A stretch of 48,912 nt of DNA from Deltaproteobacteria bacterium (GCA_021777225.1 JAJYDQ010000028.1:1-48912); one strand, 5' to 3'. Numbered from the stretch's first letter, positions 8,748-17,442 are shown. The notes: generated by a model from the letters alone, not told the origin. Program-made: numbers and translations.

Positions 8748-9977
8748 CTACGAATTCATCATCATACGGGCAAAAACCTTTGCATTGCCCACAAGGTTGT
8801 CTATAAGGACCCGCTCATTGGGAGCATGGGCCAGTCCTTCGATCTTTTCCCAAACAGCCGCGGGCAATCCCTTTTTCCGGAAAAATGTCGCAACTGTTTG
8901 TCCTCCGATCCCCTGTGGCCGGGATTGAACACCGTAGACCTCCTGGACAGCCTGAGCCAGGGCAATCACGACCGGAGAATCAGGCGCCGTGCCGTTTGGA
9001 GATTCACTTCTGAGATGTTCTTGAACCGCGACATCCACTCCGAACTTATCAGCGACAGCCTTTGCTACCGATCTCATCTCCACGATTACATCGGCCAGGT
9101 CAATCTTCGGCAACACCCTGCAATCAAAGAAGAAAACATCTTCACCCGGTATGGTGTTGATATTCTCGACGTTTGCGTCCTTGCGGGTTGGTTCGAACGT
9201 GCTTTCAGCAGGATTGAAAAAACTGTCTCTTGTGATGAATTTGCTGTGCAAAGCTTCATCAAGAGCGACGATCATATTGGCCGCCACGCGCAGAGTATTC
9301 CTGCATTTGTCCGGGCGACTCGCGTGCCCCTGACTACCGGTTATCTTGAACTTGACCTGGAACAGGTGCTTCTCTGATATCTCGATCACGTCACCGTCTT
9401 TGGAGCCTGCGTCCGGAGCCAGTATCAGGTCCTGCGGTTTGAAGAGGTCAGGTCTGTTGTTGAGGACATAGTCCAGACCGTATAGACTGCCGCATTCTTC
9501 GTCTGAAACGAGCGCAAGCCCAACGTTGAGGCCGAATTCGCCAACCTCTTTTACGGCGCGCGCCGCGAAAACACTCGCTGCCAACGCCTGACCATTGTCT
9601 TCCACACCGCGGCCGTAAAGGTAACCGTCTTTGACATACGGCTGAAATGGATCGTGGTCCCAAAGGCGTAGTTCACCAACCGGCACGACATCAATATGGC
9701 TCAATATCCAGAGGGTGCGAGACGTGTCCTTACCTTTGAAGATAGCGAGCAAATTAGGCCGAACCCGATCAGGAACACGGTTATCTGGGGCTGGTATCTC
9801 AATTATCTCGTCAGGACCTATCTTCAGGACTTCTTCTTTTATGGCGAGGTACTTGGCCATTTCACCGGACCCACGGTTATCCGGCCCCAGGGCTGGTATG
9901 GTGCAGATCCGGGCAAGGAAGTTTACCGATTCATTTCTGAGTCCTTCAATTCGTTGAACGATCCGCTGGAAGCCCAC
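8748..9977 (-). CDS. M20-family metallopeptidase/deacylase
   Basis: The protein has 409 residues and is cytosolic, with no signal. The M20 zinc-hydrolase signature is intact: SHIDVVPVG (H94, D96), YGRGVEDNG (metal Asp D127), DEECGS (E160 catalytic, E161 metal) and a C-terminal metal His in LAHAPNE (about H384). M20 enzymes cleave dipeptides or N-acyl amino acids; the ArgE/DapE/Sapep-like branch fits, but the substrate cannot be assigned. The start is a GTG at 9977 with AGGAGG about 7 nt upstream. The upstream promoter resembles that of the tolC gene at 11556. It is divergent from the ATPase at 10197. Confidence 0.9.
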   Translation of the reverse strand: MGFQRIVQRIEGLRNESVNFLARICTIPALGPDNRGSGEMAKYLAIKEEVLKIGPDEIIEIPAPDNRVPDRVRPNLLAIFKGKDTSRTLWILSHIDVVPVGELRLWDHDPFQPYVKDGYLYGRGVEDNGQALAASVFAARAVKEVGEFGLNVGLALVSDEECGSLYGLDYVLNNRPDLFKPQDLILAPDAGSKDGDVIEISEKHLFQVKFKITGSQGHASRPDKCRNTLRVAANMIVALDEALHSKFITRDSFFNPAESTFEPTRKDANVENINTIPGEDVFFFDCRVLPKIDLADVIVEMRSVAKAVADKFGVDVAVQEHLRSESPNGTAPDSPVVIALAQAVQEVYGVQSRPQGIGGQTVATFFRKKGLPAAVWEKIEGLAHAPNERVLIDNLVGNAKVFARMMMNS

Positions 9978-10033
9978 AATACCTCCTAATTTACTTTAAT
10001 AAATAGATCGGTTAATTATATTGCTGTATTAGT

Positions 10034-10063
10034 ATCTTATCTCAATTAGCTAGAATAAGTCAA
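10034..10063 (-). promoter_or_regulatory. Promoter of the M20 peptidase gene
   Basis: On the minus strand TTGACT (10058-10063), an 18-nt spacer and TAAGAT (10034-10039) form a good sigma70 match. The spacer contains AGCTAATTGA, shared with the promoter at 13082-13111, and both leaders carry TAAATAGAT closer to the gene. Confidence 0.6.
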
Positions 10064-10134
10064 GGAAATTAAGGCAAAATTGATCAAGAGTCACGACGTC
10101 GCCGGAGGGGTTGGGAATGTCTCAATTCGAATAC

Positions 10135-10163
10135 TTGCATAAAATACAATTACCGTCTATCAT
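10135..10163 (+). promoter_or_regulatory. Promoter of the DUF4143-type ATPase gene
   Basis: TTGCAT (10135-10140), a 17-nt spacer and TATCAT (10158-10163) lie about 34 nt before the GTG start at 10197. The predicted transcription start falls on an inverted repeat at 10168-10182. Confidence 0.6.
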
Positions 10164-10167
10164 GCAT

Positions 10168-10182
10168 CATAATGACATTATG
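10168..10182. promoter_or_regulatory. Inverted repeat over the predicted transcription start
   Basis: CATAAT-GAC-ATTATG is a perfect 6+3+6 palindrome at the predicted start site of the ATPase transcript. Its position suits a repressor operator; the regulator is unknown. Confidence 0.4.
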
Positions 10183-10196
10183 GACGGAAACCTCTC

Positions 10197-11420
10197 GTGT
10201 ATGTAACAAGGACCCTTGAAACATTCTTCGTAAAGGCTTCTCAGCAGTTTCCCGTGATGCTGCTCACAGGCGCAAGGCAAGCGGGAAAAACCACATTCCT
10301 TCAGCATCTAAAAGAGAATGACAGATCGTATGTAACCCTCGACGACCCATTGGTCCTCTCTCTGTCAAAAGAGGACCCAGCCCTCTTTTTTCAGCGCTTC
10401 CCGCCCCCTGTCCTAATAGATGAGATACAATACGCTCCTGAATTGCTCCCCCACATAAAGATGCAGGTTGACCAAAATCGGCGAACCGGGATGTTCTGGC
10501 TCACAGGATCGCAGCAATTTCATCTCATGAAGGGTGTTTCAGAATCACTGGCCGGACGAGTCGGTGTCGTTGAACTTCTTGGCTTGTCAAGATGGGAGCG
10601 CGACGGTCGAGGCGACCTTTCCACTCCGTTTCTACCAACAAGTGAACAGATCAGCCGGCGGGAAAAGTTGGCGGTAGGGTTGTCCTTAAAGGAACTTTAC
10701 CATATCATATGGCGTGGGTCTTTCCCTGCGATCGCGCTGTCCAGCGACACGAACCGTGATCTCTTCTACAGTTCTTATACTCAGACCTATCTTCAGCGTG
10801 ATGTTCGTGATTTGGCTCAGGTAGGGGATGAAATGGCATTTCTTAGGTTCCTGCGCGCGGCGGCCGCCCGCTCGGCCCAGCTTCTTAACATGGTAGAACT
10901 GTCGCGTGACGTTGATGTAGCTCCAAATACGGTGAAGCGCTGGGTTTCGATTTTGCAGGCGTCCGGCATAGCGTTCCTGCTTGAAGCCTATCATTCTAAT
11001 GTTACAAAGCGACTTGTAAAAGCGCCTAAGCTCTATTTCTTCGATACCGGTTTATGCGCATGGTTGACCGAGTGGTCCAGTCCGGAAACATTGGAAGCCG
11101 GCGCTATGTCGGGACCTATACTTGAAACATGGATCATGTCGGAGGTTTTCAAAAGCTGGTGTCACGCAGGCCGTAGACCGCCTTTCTATTTTTATAGGGA
11201 CAAAGATCAAAAAGAGATCGACCTGCTCATTTCTCAGGACGGAATTGTATACCCCATGGAGTTTAAGAAAACCGCTTCGCCGAACATTGCGGCGGCGAGG
11301 CATTTTAGGTCGCTGGAGAGGCATAACATCCCCGTAGGTCCTGGCGCGATCATTTGCCTTGTCAAACAACCCCTGCCCTTGACCGCGACAACCTGGTGCG
11401 TTCCTGTGGGCTTGGTTTAA
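10197..11420 (+). CDS. AAA ATPase with DUF4143-type C-terminal domain
   Basis: The protein has 407 residues. A Walker A motif GARQAGKTT (25-33) and a Walker B with the sensor stretch VLIDEIQYAP (about 72-81) belong to the AAA_14 group. The second half (HIIWRGSFPAI, QTYLQRDVRDL, KLYFFDTGLCAWL, FKKTASP) is typical of DUF4143, a domain with a nuclease-like fold. Such proteins are widespread and patchy in bacteria and poorly characterised; links to defence or toxin-antitoxin function have been proposed but not settled. The start is a GTG at 10197 with only weak upstream purines; no ATG in frame fits. It stands alone between two dispersed repeats and has its own promoter, which suggests an accessory gene. 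Confidence 0.9.
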   Translation: MYVTRTLETFFVKASQQFPVMLLTGARQAGKTTFLQHLKENDRSYVTLDDPLVLSLSKEDPALFFQRFPPPVLIDEIQYAPELLPHIKMQVDQNRRTGMFWLTGSQQFHLMKGVSESLAGRVGVVELLGLSRWERDGRGDLSTPFLPTSEQISRREKLAVGLSLKELYHIIWRGSFPAIALSSDTNRDLFYSSYTQTYLQRDVRDLAQVGDEMAFLRFLRAAAARSAQLLNMVELSRDVDVAPNTVKRWVSILQASGIAFLLEAYHSNVTKRLVKAPKLYFFDTGLCAWLTEWSSPETLEAGAMSGPILETWIMSEVFKSWCHAGRRPPFYFYRDKDQKEIDLLISQDGIVYPMEFKKTASPNIAAARHFRSLERHNIPVGPGAIICLVKQPLPLTATTWCVPVGLV

Positions 11421-11443
11421 ATGCTGGTCGATGCCTTATATCA

Positions 11444-11538
11444 TGTCATCTCGAGCGAGCGAAGCGACGAGAGATTTTCCCAGATAGCTTAGTCTATCTG
11501 AGTGACGCTATAGATTTCTCACTCCGTTCGAAATGACA
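11444..11538. repeat. Dispersed inverted-end repeat, copy B
   Basis: A 95-bp element running from TGTCATCTCGAGCGA to TCACTCCGTTCGAAATGACA, with the same ends and spacing as copy A. It lies 23 nt after the ATPase stop and 17 nt from the end of the convergent tolC gene, so it could act as a bidirectional terminator or an mRNA-end stabiliser. Confidence 0.75.
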
Positions 11539-11555
11539 TATTCTGCGTCAATTTT

Positions 11556-12965
11556 CTATTTCAGGATTCCCATTTTACGTTCCAGGGTAGCCTGATTGAT
11601 CTTGTAGGCGGCCATGGACAAGTGATAGTCCGCCTGAGCCAAAGAAAGCTGTCTCTGGGCGTCAAGGACCTCGACATATGTAGCGACCTGTTGTTCGTAC
11701 TCCAGCCGGCTGATGCGAAAGCTCTCCCTGCGAAACCGGACTGCGTCCATGGTGTCGTTGATATTGCTCTCAGAACGTTTCAGGTCCGCATAAACCTGCT
11801 TTACTTCATTCATGATCTTTTCCACCAGTAGCTTACGGTTTACCTCGGCCCTGGATCTGGTTGAGCGTTTCTCCTGCACTGCGGACCGCTTTCGAAACAT
11901 ATCGAAAGTCCAGGAGGCCAGCCCTTGAAGCAACCAGTCGTTATAACCTTCCGGATCCAGAATATTCCAGTCGTCATTGTATCGCATCGCTGTAGCCGTC
12001 ACATCAGCAGTGGGCGCCAAATCCGCTTTTGCCGACTTGACCAGAGCCATGGCCTGCTCAACCGAAATATGCGCCTGCCGAACTTCCAGCCTGTTAGCCG
12101 CCGCTATGCCGTAAGCCTCGGGTAAGGAGTACGTATTCGATTGAGGGGCCGGGTCCTCGACGATTTTAAGAGGCGTCTCCTGTGGGTTTCTCAGCAGATA
12201 ATTCAAAAACGCCTGGTTCTGCGCGATGTCGGCAAGTGACTGGGTCCGCTGAATCATGGCTTGGGCTAATTGACCCTCGGTAGACAAAAGGTCGACCTTG
12301 GGCACAAGTCCAACCTGATAGAATTTCCTTGTCTGGTCACGAAGACCTTCCAGGGCCTTGATTGACTCGTTCGCCACCTCGAGTAGCTTTTGGGACAGCA
12401 TCAGTTGATAATACGCCTGATTAACACTCAGGATCAGGTCCTGGCGGTTCACATCATATTGTATAGATGAATAATCCACTCCCAGTTTGGCGTATTTGTA
12501 CTCGTTAATTAACTTTCCACCACTGAATATTGGCTGCGTAATTGTTACGGCGCCGGTGATCTGGCGGTAGGGGTCAATACGATAGGGATACGTGGGATGA
12601 AGGTCCAGAGGGGCCACACGAACGGCCTGTTGATAGCCGGCGTATCTCGAATCGTGCATACCATTATTGGTCATTCCCCACATTTCTATATTATAAAATG
12701 GGTATGGGTGACCGTATCTGTCCACTATTGCGTCATACTGAGCGATAGCTAACGGGAAGAAATCAGAGAAAGCTTCACGTCGCTTATATTCCTTTTCTGC
12801 TACCGCCAGCCTCGAATCCACCATCGTGAGATTTCTTTCCAGGGCGATCCGGACAGCTTCCCCTAGACTCAGTGTTTGAACGGGATATGAATGCTCTGCC
12901 ATCACGGTGAAAGCCGGAAAAAAGGTGATCAAGATTGCGATGAACAGAGGCCTAAGCCTTTTCAT
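11556..12965 (-). CDS. TolC-family outer-membrane efflux protein, paralogue
   Basis: The protein has 469 residues from the ATG at 12965; a TTG three codons upstream sits too close to the GGAG site to be likely. The signal peptide (LRPLFIAILITFFPAFTVMA) is followed by an OEP domain that starts almost at once, without the long linker of the paralogue at 6898. Two OEP repeats are visible, with VATYVEVLDAQRQLSLAQ near the C-terminus and the shared ending LERKMGIL. It would provide an outer-membrane exit duct for an RND or ABC exporter. It has its own promoter (13082-13111), so it is regulated separately from the first copy. The high similarity indicates a local duplication later separated by the M20 and ATPase genes. 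Confidence 0.93.
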   Translation of the reverse strand: MKRLRPLFIAILITFFPAFTVMAEHSYPVQTLSLGEAVRIALERNLTMVDSRLAVAEKEYKRREAFSDFFPLAIAQYDAIVDRYGHPYPFYNIEMWGMTNNGMHDSRYAGYQQAVRVAPLDLHPTYPYRIDPYRQITGAVTITQPIFSGGKLINEYKYAKLGVDYSSIQYDVNRQDLILSVNQAYYQLMLSQKLLEVANESIKALEGLRDQTRKFYQVGLVPKVDLLSTEGQLAQAMIQRTQSLADIAQNQAFLNYLLRNPQETPLKIVEDPAPQSNTYSLPEAYGIAAANRLEVRQAHISVEQAMALVKSAKADLAPTADVTATAMRYNDDWNILDPEGYNDWLLQGLASWTFDMFRKRSAVQEKRSTRSRAEVNRKLLVEKIMNEVKQVYADLKRSESNINDTMDAVRFRRESFRISRLEYEQQVATYVEVLDAQRQLSLAQADYHLSMAAYKINQATLERKMGILK

Positions 12966-13081
12966 ATAGTTCAAATCTCCACTTCGGACCTAACAACAGA
13001 TTTAACTTTATAAATAGATTGTAACGAACTCATAATGATAATATTTTATATACTAAGATTACATTATATAGTAGTGTTGGT

Positions 13082-13111
13082 ATATTAAGTCAATTAGCTA
13101 TAGTAAGTCAA
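13082..13111 (-). promoter_or_regulatory. Promoter of the tolC paralogue
   Basis: TTGACT (13106-13111), an 18-nt spacer and TAATAT (13082-13087) lie on the minus strand. TTGACTTA occurs twice as a direct repeat, once as the -35 and again inside the spacer/-10 region, which may mark an activator or repressor site. It is related to the promoter at 10034-10063. Confidence 0.6.
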
Positions 13112-13152
13112 GAAAAAACGAGATTCTAAGAATTGAGGCAACTGCTGTATCG

Positions 13153-13251
13153 TATCATCTCGACTATGATGCGTAGCGAGGAGAGATCTTTCCTAGCAAC
13201 TTTGTTGGAACTAAGCGGCTAAATAGATTTCTCACTGCGTTCGAAATGACA
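13153..13251. repeat. Dispersed inverted-end repeat, copy C
   Basis: A 99-bp element from TATCATCTCGA to TTCGAAATGACA, sharing GAGAGATCTTTCC and AGATTTCTCACT with the other copies. It lies 38 nt past the stop of rsmA. Confidence 0.7.
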
Positions 13252-13289
13252 TGATAAAAGGTGAGAAATAACAGTAGTGGATGTCGGTG

Positions 13290-14144
13290 TTACATTTGCG
13301 TAAAACGAGAGAGCGTGTTGGAGAACACAACAAACTCTTCAGGGGAAAGGGTTTCAGCCCGACGACCCAGGTCAATCCCTGTAAGGCCTGCAACGCTCTC
13401 AATTTGATCGAAAGATAACCCAGGCAGGGTTAACGACTTGAGGGCGTTTCTAAGGGTTTTACGCCTGGATGAAAAGCCGGATTTCACGAGTTTTGTCAGC
13501 GTCTTATGGTCAGTCACATTGTAAGGGGGTGGGTCAGGAAAGACTATTCTTATCAGGGTCGATACTACTTCAGGACGAGGATAGAACGCCGACGGAGGAA
13601 TGTCAAACAGCGCCTGAGCCTTTGTCGTGGCCGCCAGCAGCACGGTTAGCGCCCCGTAGTCCCTCGATCCCGGCCCTGCGACAAGTCGCTCCGCAACTTC
13701 TTTTTGAAGCATGACAACCGCATAATCGAATATGTCCCGATTTTCCTGAAAAGTGAATACCAGCCGGCTCGAAAGGCTGTAAGGAAGGTTGGCCACCACT
13801 TTCAATTTACCAATATCCACCGCCAAAGAGCGAAAATCAAATTTCAGAACATCTCTATGGATCAACCGGACATTGGGTTCATTCCTGAACGTGACTTCCA
13901 GTTCCCTGAAAAACCCCGCGTCAACCTCGATGGCCCATACAGTAACATTTCGCCGGACAAGTTCCCTGGTCAATGCCCCCAGTCCGGCCCCTATCTCAAC
14001 GATGTGGTCTCCTTCCGATATCCTGGCGGCGTCCACGATCATGCCAAGGTAGGATGGTTCTACGAGGAGGTTCTGCCCCATCCATTTTTTGGGAGCGAGG
14101 CCTTTGGCCTTGAATATGGCCTTGGGATGCGTGTCGGGCTTCAT
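13290..14144 (-). CDS. rsmA: 16S rRNA dimethyladenosine transferase RsmA (KsgA)
   Basis: The protein has 284 residues. It dimethylates two adjacent adenosines in the 3' hairpin of 16S rRNA during small-subunit assembly, using S-adenosylmethionine. The visible motifs are APKKWMGQNLLVEPSYL at the N-terminus, VEIGAGLGALTREL for SAM binding, and the catalytic VVANLPYSLSS. The C-terminal helical domain contains SGFSSRRKTLRNALK. The frame is open upstream, but the ATG at 14144 is chosen because AGGA lies at good spacing and the length then fits the family. It begins 19 nt after the mnmE stop, so the two are co-transcribed. Confidence 0.95.
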   Translation of the reverse strand: MKPDTHPKAIFKAKGLAPKKWMGQNLLVEPSYLGMIVDAARISEGDHIVEIGAGLGALTRELVRRNVTVWAIEVDAGFFRELEVTFRNEPNVRLIHRDVLKFDFRSLAVDIGKLKVVANLPYSLSSRLVFTFQENRDIFDYAVVMLQKEVAERLVAGPGSRDYGALTVLLAATTKAQALFDIPPSAFYPRPEVVSTLIRIVFPDPPPYNVTDHKTLTKLVKSGFSSRRKTLRNALKSLTLPGLSFDQIESVAGLTGIDLGRRAETLSPEEFVVFSNTLSRFTQM

Positions 14145-14163
14145 TAGTTTCCTGACTTCAGGG

Positions 14164-15561
14164 TTATTTTCCCACACAGAATCGCTCAAATATCCGGTCA
14201 AGCACTGCTTCGTCAATACTGTCACCGGTTATTTCCAGCAAGTCGCGCAACACTCCGGTCAATTCCAGCGACAATATCTCGGGACCAGGGTTGTGGCCAG
14301 TGGAAACTAGTTTCACTATGGCTTCGATCTTACGGCTAGCGGATCCGACAAGGGCAACACCTCGCTGATTCAGCCCGCACCCCAGGGAATATTCGGCGGA
14401 AGACAGTATGTCGCTCCCATACTCGAACATAGCATCCATTAATCTGTCAATCCCTGCTCCAGTCTTTGCGCTGACATACGTCGCGGCGGCTTCCTTTTCA
14501 ATCAAATGGCCTGCGACAGCAGATGCGGCAGGCAGATCTATTTTATTAAAGACGAGTATCTTTTTGGAGTCCTTGCATGAATCATAGGCCCACCGATCGT
14601 AATCGTCCACGGGAAGGCCGACGTCCATGACCAACAGCACTAGATCCGAACGTTTTATCCAATCCAGTGTGCGTCTTATTCCCTCCTCTTCAACAGGCTC
14701 TGGGTTTTCTCTTAAACCGGCCGTATCACAAATCACAAAAGAGACGCCTTTGATAACGACAGTCTCAGAGACAGCGTCTCTGGTGGTCCCTGGATGGGGT
14801 GTGGCAATCATACGTTCCTCGCCCAGGAGCGCGTTAAATAATGTGGACTTGCCAACATTCGGCTTACCCACGATAGCGACCCTTAAACCTTCAGTGCGGT
14901 ATCTACCGGAATCGGCTGATTGTAGAAGTCGCCGCATTTTCGTCTGAACGTCGACCAGGGCGGATTGAGGCGATGATGGTGAGGTTTCCGCGTCTTCTGC
15001 GAACTCTATGTCCGCTTCGAGTTCCGCAATTATGTCAGTTACGGCCCCAATCATACTCTGGACTTCATGGGACAGTTTCCTGTCTAGACGGGACCTGGCT
15101 TCTTGAACTGCAGAGAGTGTCGAAGCCATAATGATGTCAATCACCGCTTCCGCCTGAACCAAATCCAGCTTCGAGTTTAAAAAAGCCCGCCTGGTAAACT
15201 CTCCCCTTGTCGCCAGCCTGGCGCCGAGGGTCAGGATGGTCTTGAGAGCCTGGTCCAGTATCACAGGGCTACCATGCAGACTAATTTCCACCACGTCCTC
15301 GCCTGTGTATGAATTTGGCCCGCGCATAACCGCGACAACGCCGTCGTCAAGAGTATTTCCATCCAGGGGTGACACAAATCTGCCATATATTGCCTTCCGG
15401 TCCGGGAATTTGTTTTCGTCCCGGCTGGCCGGTTTGAAGACCTGATCAATTATCGCAATTGAATCAGGGCCACTAATCCTGACAACACCGATCCCGGAAT
15501 ATCCTGGCGCAGTGGATAAAGCGGCTATGGTGTCTGCGGTGATGGTAAAGGGTTCAGTCAT
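14164..15561 (-). CDS. mnmE: tRNA modification GTPase MnmE
   Basis: The protein has 465 residues. With MnmG it installs the 5-aminomethyl-type modification on U34 of certain tRNAs, using a folate one-carbon unit and GTP hydrolysis. The N-terminal folate-binding domain starts TITADTIAALSTAPGYSGIG. The embedded G domain has GKPNVGKST (about 232-240), TTRDAVSE, DTAGLRE and NKID, and the protein ends in the family's catalytic-Cys tail FERFCVGK. The ATG at 15561 is preferred to an in-frame TTG at 15576, which lies in the T-rich tail of the upstream terminator. It is followed by rsmA. Confidence 0.96.
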   Translation of the reverse strand: MTEPFTITADTIAALSTAPGYSGIGVVRISGPDSIAIIDQVFKPASRDENKFPDRKAIYGRFVSPLDGNTLDDGVVAVMRGPNSYTGEDVVEISLHGSPVILDQALKTILTLGARLATRGEFTRRAFLNSKLDLVQAEAVIDIIMASTLSAVQEARSRLDRKLSHEVQSMIGAVTDIIAELEADIEFAEDAETSPSSPQSALVDVQTKMRRLLQSADSGRYRTEGLRVAIVGKPNVGKSTLFNALLGEERMIATPHPGTTRDAVSETVVIKGVSFVICDTAGLRENPEPVEEEGIRRTLDWIKRSDLVLLVMDVGLPVDDYDRWAYDSCKDSKKILVFNKIDLPAASAVAGHLIEKEAAATYVSAKTGAGIDRLMDAMFEYGSDILSSAEYSLGCGLNQRGVALVGSASRKIEAIVKLVSTGHNPGPEILSLELTGVLRDLLEITGDSIDEAVLDRIFERFCVGK

Positions 15562-15570
15562 TGTTGTGCA

Positions 15571-15617
15571 AAACAAAAAGCCCGTGAGTTCGAACAGTTA
15601 GATCGACAGACACGGGC
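15571..15617 (-). terminator. Intrinsic terminator after rplY
   Basis: On the minus strand GCCCGTG (15617-15611) pairs with CACGGGC (15586-15580) across a 24-nt loop and is followed by TTTTTGTTT. It separates the prs-rplY unit from mnmE-rsmA. The loop is longer than usual. Confidence 0.6.
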
Positions 15618-15643
15618 AATAGACAAAAGATTGTACGCGGAAT

Positions 15644-16255
15644 TTACTTTGCAGGCTCTTCGGGGACTTCAGCCTCGACCTGATCCTCTTTCTTTGGCGC
15701 TACTACGGTCGCAAGAGCAATACCGAGATCCGTGGCCGGTTTGACACCTTCAGGTAGGGTAATCTGTCCTACGTGAATGGAATGGCCCCTTTCGAGCTGG
15801 GAAATATCAACCACGATTTCATCAGGGATATCCGCAGGCAGGCAGGACACCCGAATTTCCTTAGCCGCAGTCTGAAACATTCCCCCCTTTTCGACGCCAA
15901 TGGCCTTGCCCACAAATTCGAGGGGCACGTCGACTTCGATGGGTTCATCCATAAAGACCTGAATGAAATCAAGGTGTACCAGAGAGGAGTCTACGGGACG
16001 AATCTGACGCTCCTTGAGCAGTGCTATCATAGTCGTTTCAGTGTCGCCATCGGTGGATATGCGTAAATCGAAAAGCGGATTGCTTCCAGCCTTTTCAACC
16101 GCTTTATGGAATTCATGAATCTGCACGGCGAGATTCATAGGCTCAGTTTTCTTGCCATAAAAGATAGCGGGCGCCTGACCGGCGGCCCTCAATCTTCTAG
16201 CTGGCCCTTTTCCTGTTTCCACACGCTGCCGGGCGTTGAGAGTTACTTTGTTCAC
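15644..16255 (-). CDS. rplY: 50S ribosomal protein L25, long (Ctc/TL5) form
   Basis: The protein has 203 residues. It binds 5S rRNA in the large ribosomal subunit. The N-terminal L25 domain begins VTLNARQRVETGKGPARRLR, and the C-terminal TL5-like beta domain carries IPVDIS-type strands followed by an acidic tail (VEAEVPEEPAK). This is the two-domain Ctc form rather than the short E. coli one. The start is a GTG at 16255 with GGAGG about 5 nt upstream. It follows prs by 61 nt, the conserved prs-rplY pair. Confidence 0.95.
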   Translation of the reverse strand: MNKVTLNARQRVETGKGPARRLRAAGQAPAIFYGKKTEPMNLAVQIHEFHKAVEKAGSNPLFDLRISTDGDTETTMIALLKERQIRPVDSSLVHLDFIQVFMDEPIEVDVPLEFVGKAIGVEKGGMFQTAAKEIRVSCLPADIPDEIVVDISQLERGHSIHVGQITLPEGVKPATDLGIALATVVAPKKEDQVEAEVPEEPAK

Positions 16256-16316
16256 TGTTCCTCCATTTAAGGGTCCACGGGTTATAGAAGGACCTTAACC
16301 GCTTGTCCCCTTTAGA

Positions 16317-17261
16317 CTACACAAATAGTTCAGAGACGGAAACTTCTCGATGTATCCGACCTATCGCCTCCCCCAAGAGGGGAGCGACTGATTGCACCTT
16401 GATTTTGGGACACTTCACCGGCTTGTCGTCCGCCGGGATCGTGTCCGTAATGTAGAGTTTCGAGATGGGCGAATCATTGATACGCTGCACTGCTGCGCCG
16501 GAAAGCACGGGGTGTGTACAGCAGGCTTCGATCTTGCAAGCGCCGGCGTTCTGCAACGCGATGGCGGCCTTTACCAGAGTCCCGGCGGTATCGACCATAT
16601 CGTCAAGCAACACCACATCTTTGCCTGTTACGTCCCCAATCACGTTCATGACTTCGGATTCGTTGGGTTTGGACCTGCGTTTATCAATGATGGCTAGAGT
16701 AGCCCCGAGTCTTTTGGCGAAGGACCTTGCCCGTTCAACTCCACCGGCGTCAGGTGATACCACTACACAATCTCCGCCCTTGTGATCGGACCTTATAGTA
16801 TCGGCCATAATCGGACCGGCATAAAGGTGATCCACAGGGATATCGAAAAAACCCTGTATCTGACCGGCATGCAGGTCTACGGTCAGGACGCGGTCGGCTC
16901 CTGCGGCGGTAATGATGTCCGCTATGAGTTTAGCTGTTATGGGCGCCCTGGAAGCGACCTTTCTGTCCTGGCGGGCATATCCGTAGTAGGGCATTACTGC
17001 GGTGACCCGACTGGCCGAAGCCCGTTTAAGGGCGTCGATCATGACCAGGAGTTCAAGGATGTTGTCATTCACGGGGCTACACGTGGATTGCACCACGAAA
17101 ACATCCATCCCGCGAACGTTTTCTCTAAACTCTACCTGCGTTTCCCCATCGCTGAAGTGTCCAACGGTCGCGTCTCCGATGGGAATTCCCATATATTTGG
17201 TTATGGCATGCGCCAACGCCGGATTTGAATTTCCGGTGAATATTTTTAGCCCTACTCTCAT
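16317..17261 (-). CDS. prs: Ribose-phosphate pyrophosphokinase
   Basis: The protein has 314 residues, the normal length. It makes PRPP from ribose 5-phosphate and ATP for purine, pyrimidine, His and Trp synthesis. The visible motifs are FSDGETQVEFRENVRG, the flexible-loop segment YYGYARQDRKV, DLHAGQIQGFFDIPVDHL, VSPDAGGVERAR and the PRPP-binding loop VVLLDDMVDTAGT. The start ATG at 17261 has GGAAGG upstream. It heads the prs-rplY transcript. Confidence 0.97.
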   Translation of the reverse strand: MRVGLKIFTGNSNPALAHAITKYMGIPIGDATVGHFSDGETQVEFRENVRGMDVFVVQSTCSPVNDNILELLVMIDALKRASASRVTAVMPYYGYARQDRKVASRAPITAKLIADIITAAGADRVLTVDLHAGQIQGFFDIPVDHLYAGPIMADTIRSDHKGGDCVVVSPDAGGVERARSFAKRLGATLAIIDKRRSKPNESEVMNVIGDVTGKDVVLLDDMVDTAGTLVKAAIALQNAGACKIEACCTHPVLSGAAVQRINDSPISKLYITDTIPADDKPVKCPKIKVQSVAPLLGEAIGRIHREVSVSELFV

Positions 17262-17413
17262 CCAGGGGTCCTTCCAACAAGACTAGGCTTTGCGTTCTTT
17301 GCATTAAACATCTGATATTACGATGAAGCTTTTGCCATGTCAACAGCAAACAGGCCTCAAGGCAATTTTATTCATGTCTGGACCGAGTCTGAACCTGACC
17401 CGTCACTAATTTA

Positions 17414-17442
17414 TTGAAATGACGGTTAAATCTTGATAGAAT
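17414..17442 (+). promoter_or_regulatory. Promoter of the 106-residue exported protein gene
   Basis: TTGAAA (17414-17419), a 17-nt spacer and TAGAAT (17437-17442) lie about 34 nt before the start codon, with GGAGG at 17464-17468. This is a strong sigma70 match. Confidence 0.65.

Larger units (their letters stand above)
12966..13289. other. Intergenic stretch between tolC paralogue and rsmA
   Basis: This AT-rich 324 bp holds the tolC promoter (13082-13111), a leader with runs such as ATAATATTTTATATAC, and repeat copy C (13153-13251). I see no reading frame with a ribosome-binding site. Confidence 0.6.

Noticed and set aside
15562-15576. Upstream TTG start for mnmE.
   Set aside because: It falls in the T-rich tract of the preceding terminator; the ATG at 15561 gives the normal MnmE N-terminus.
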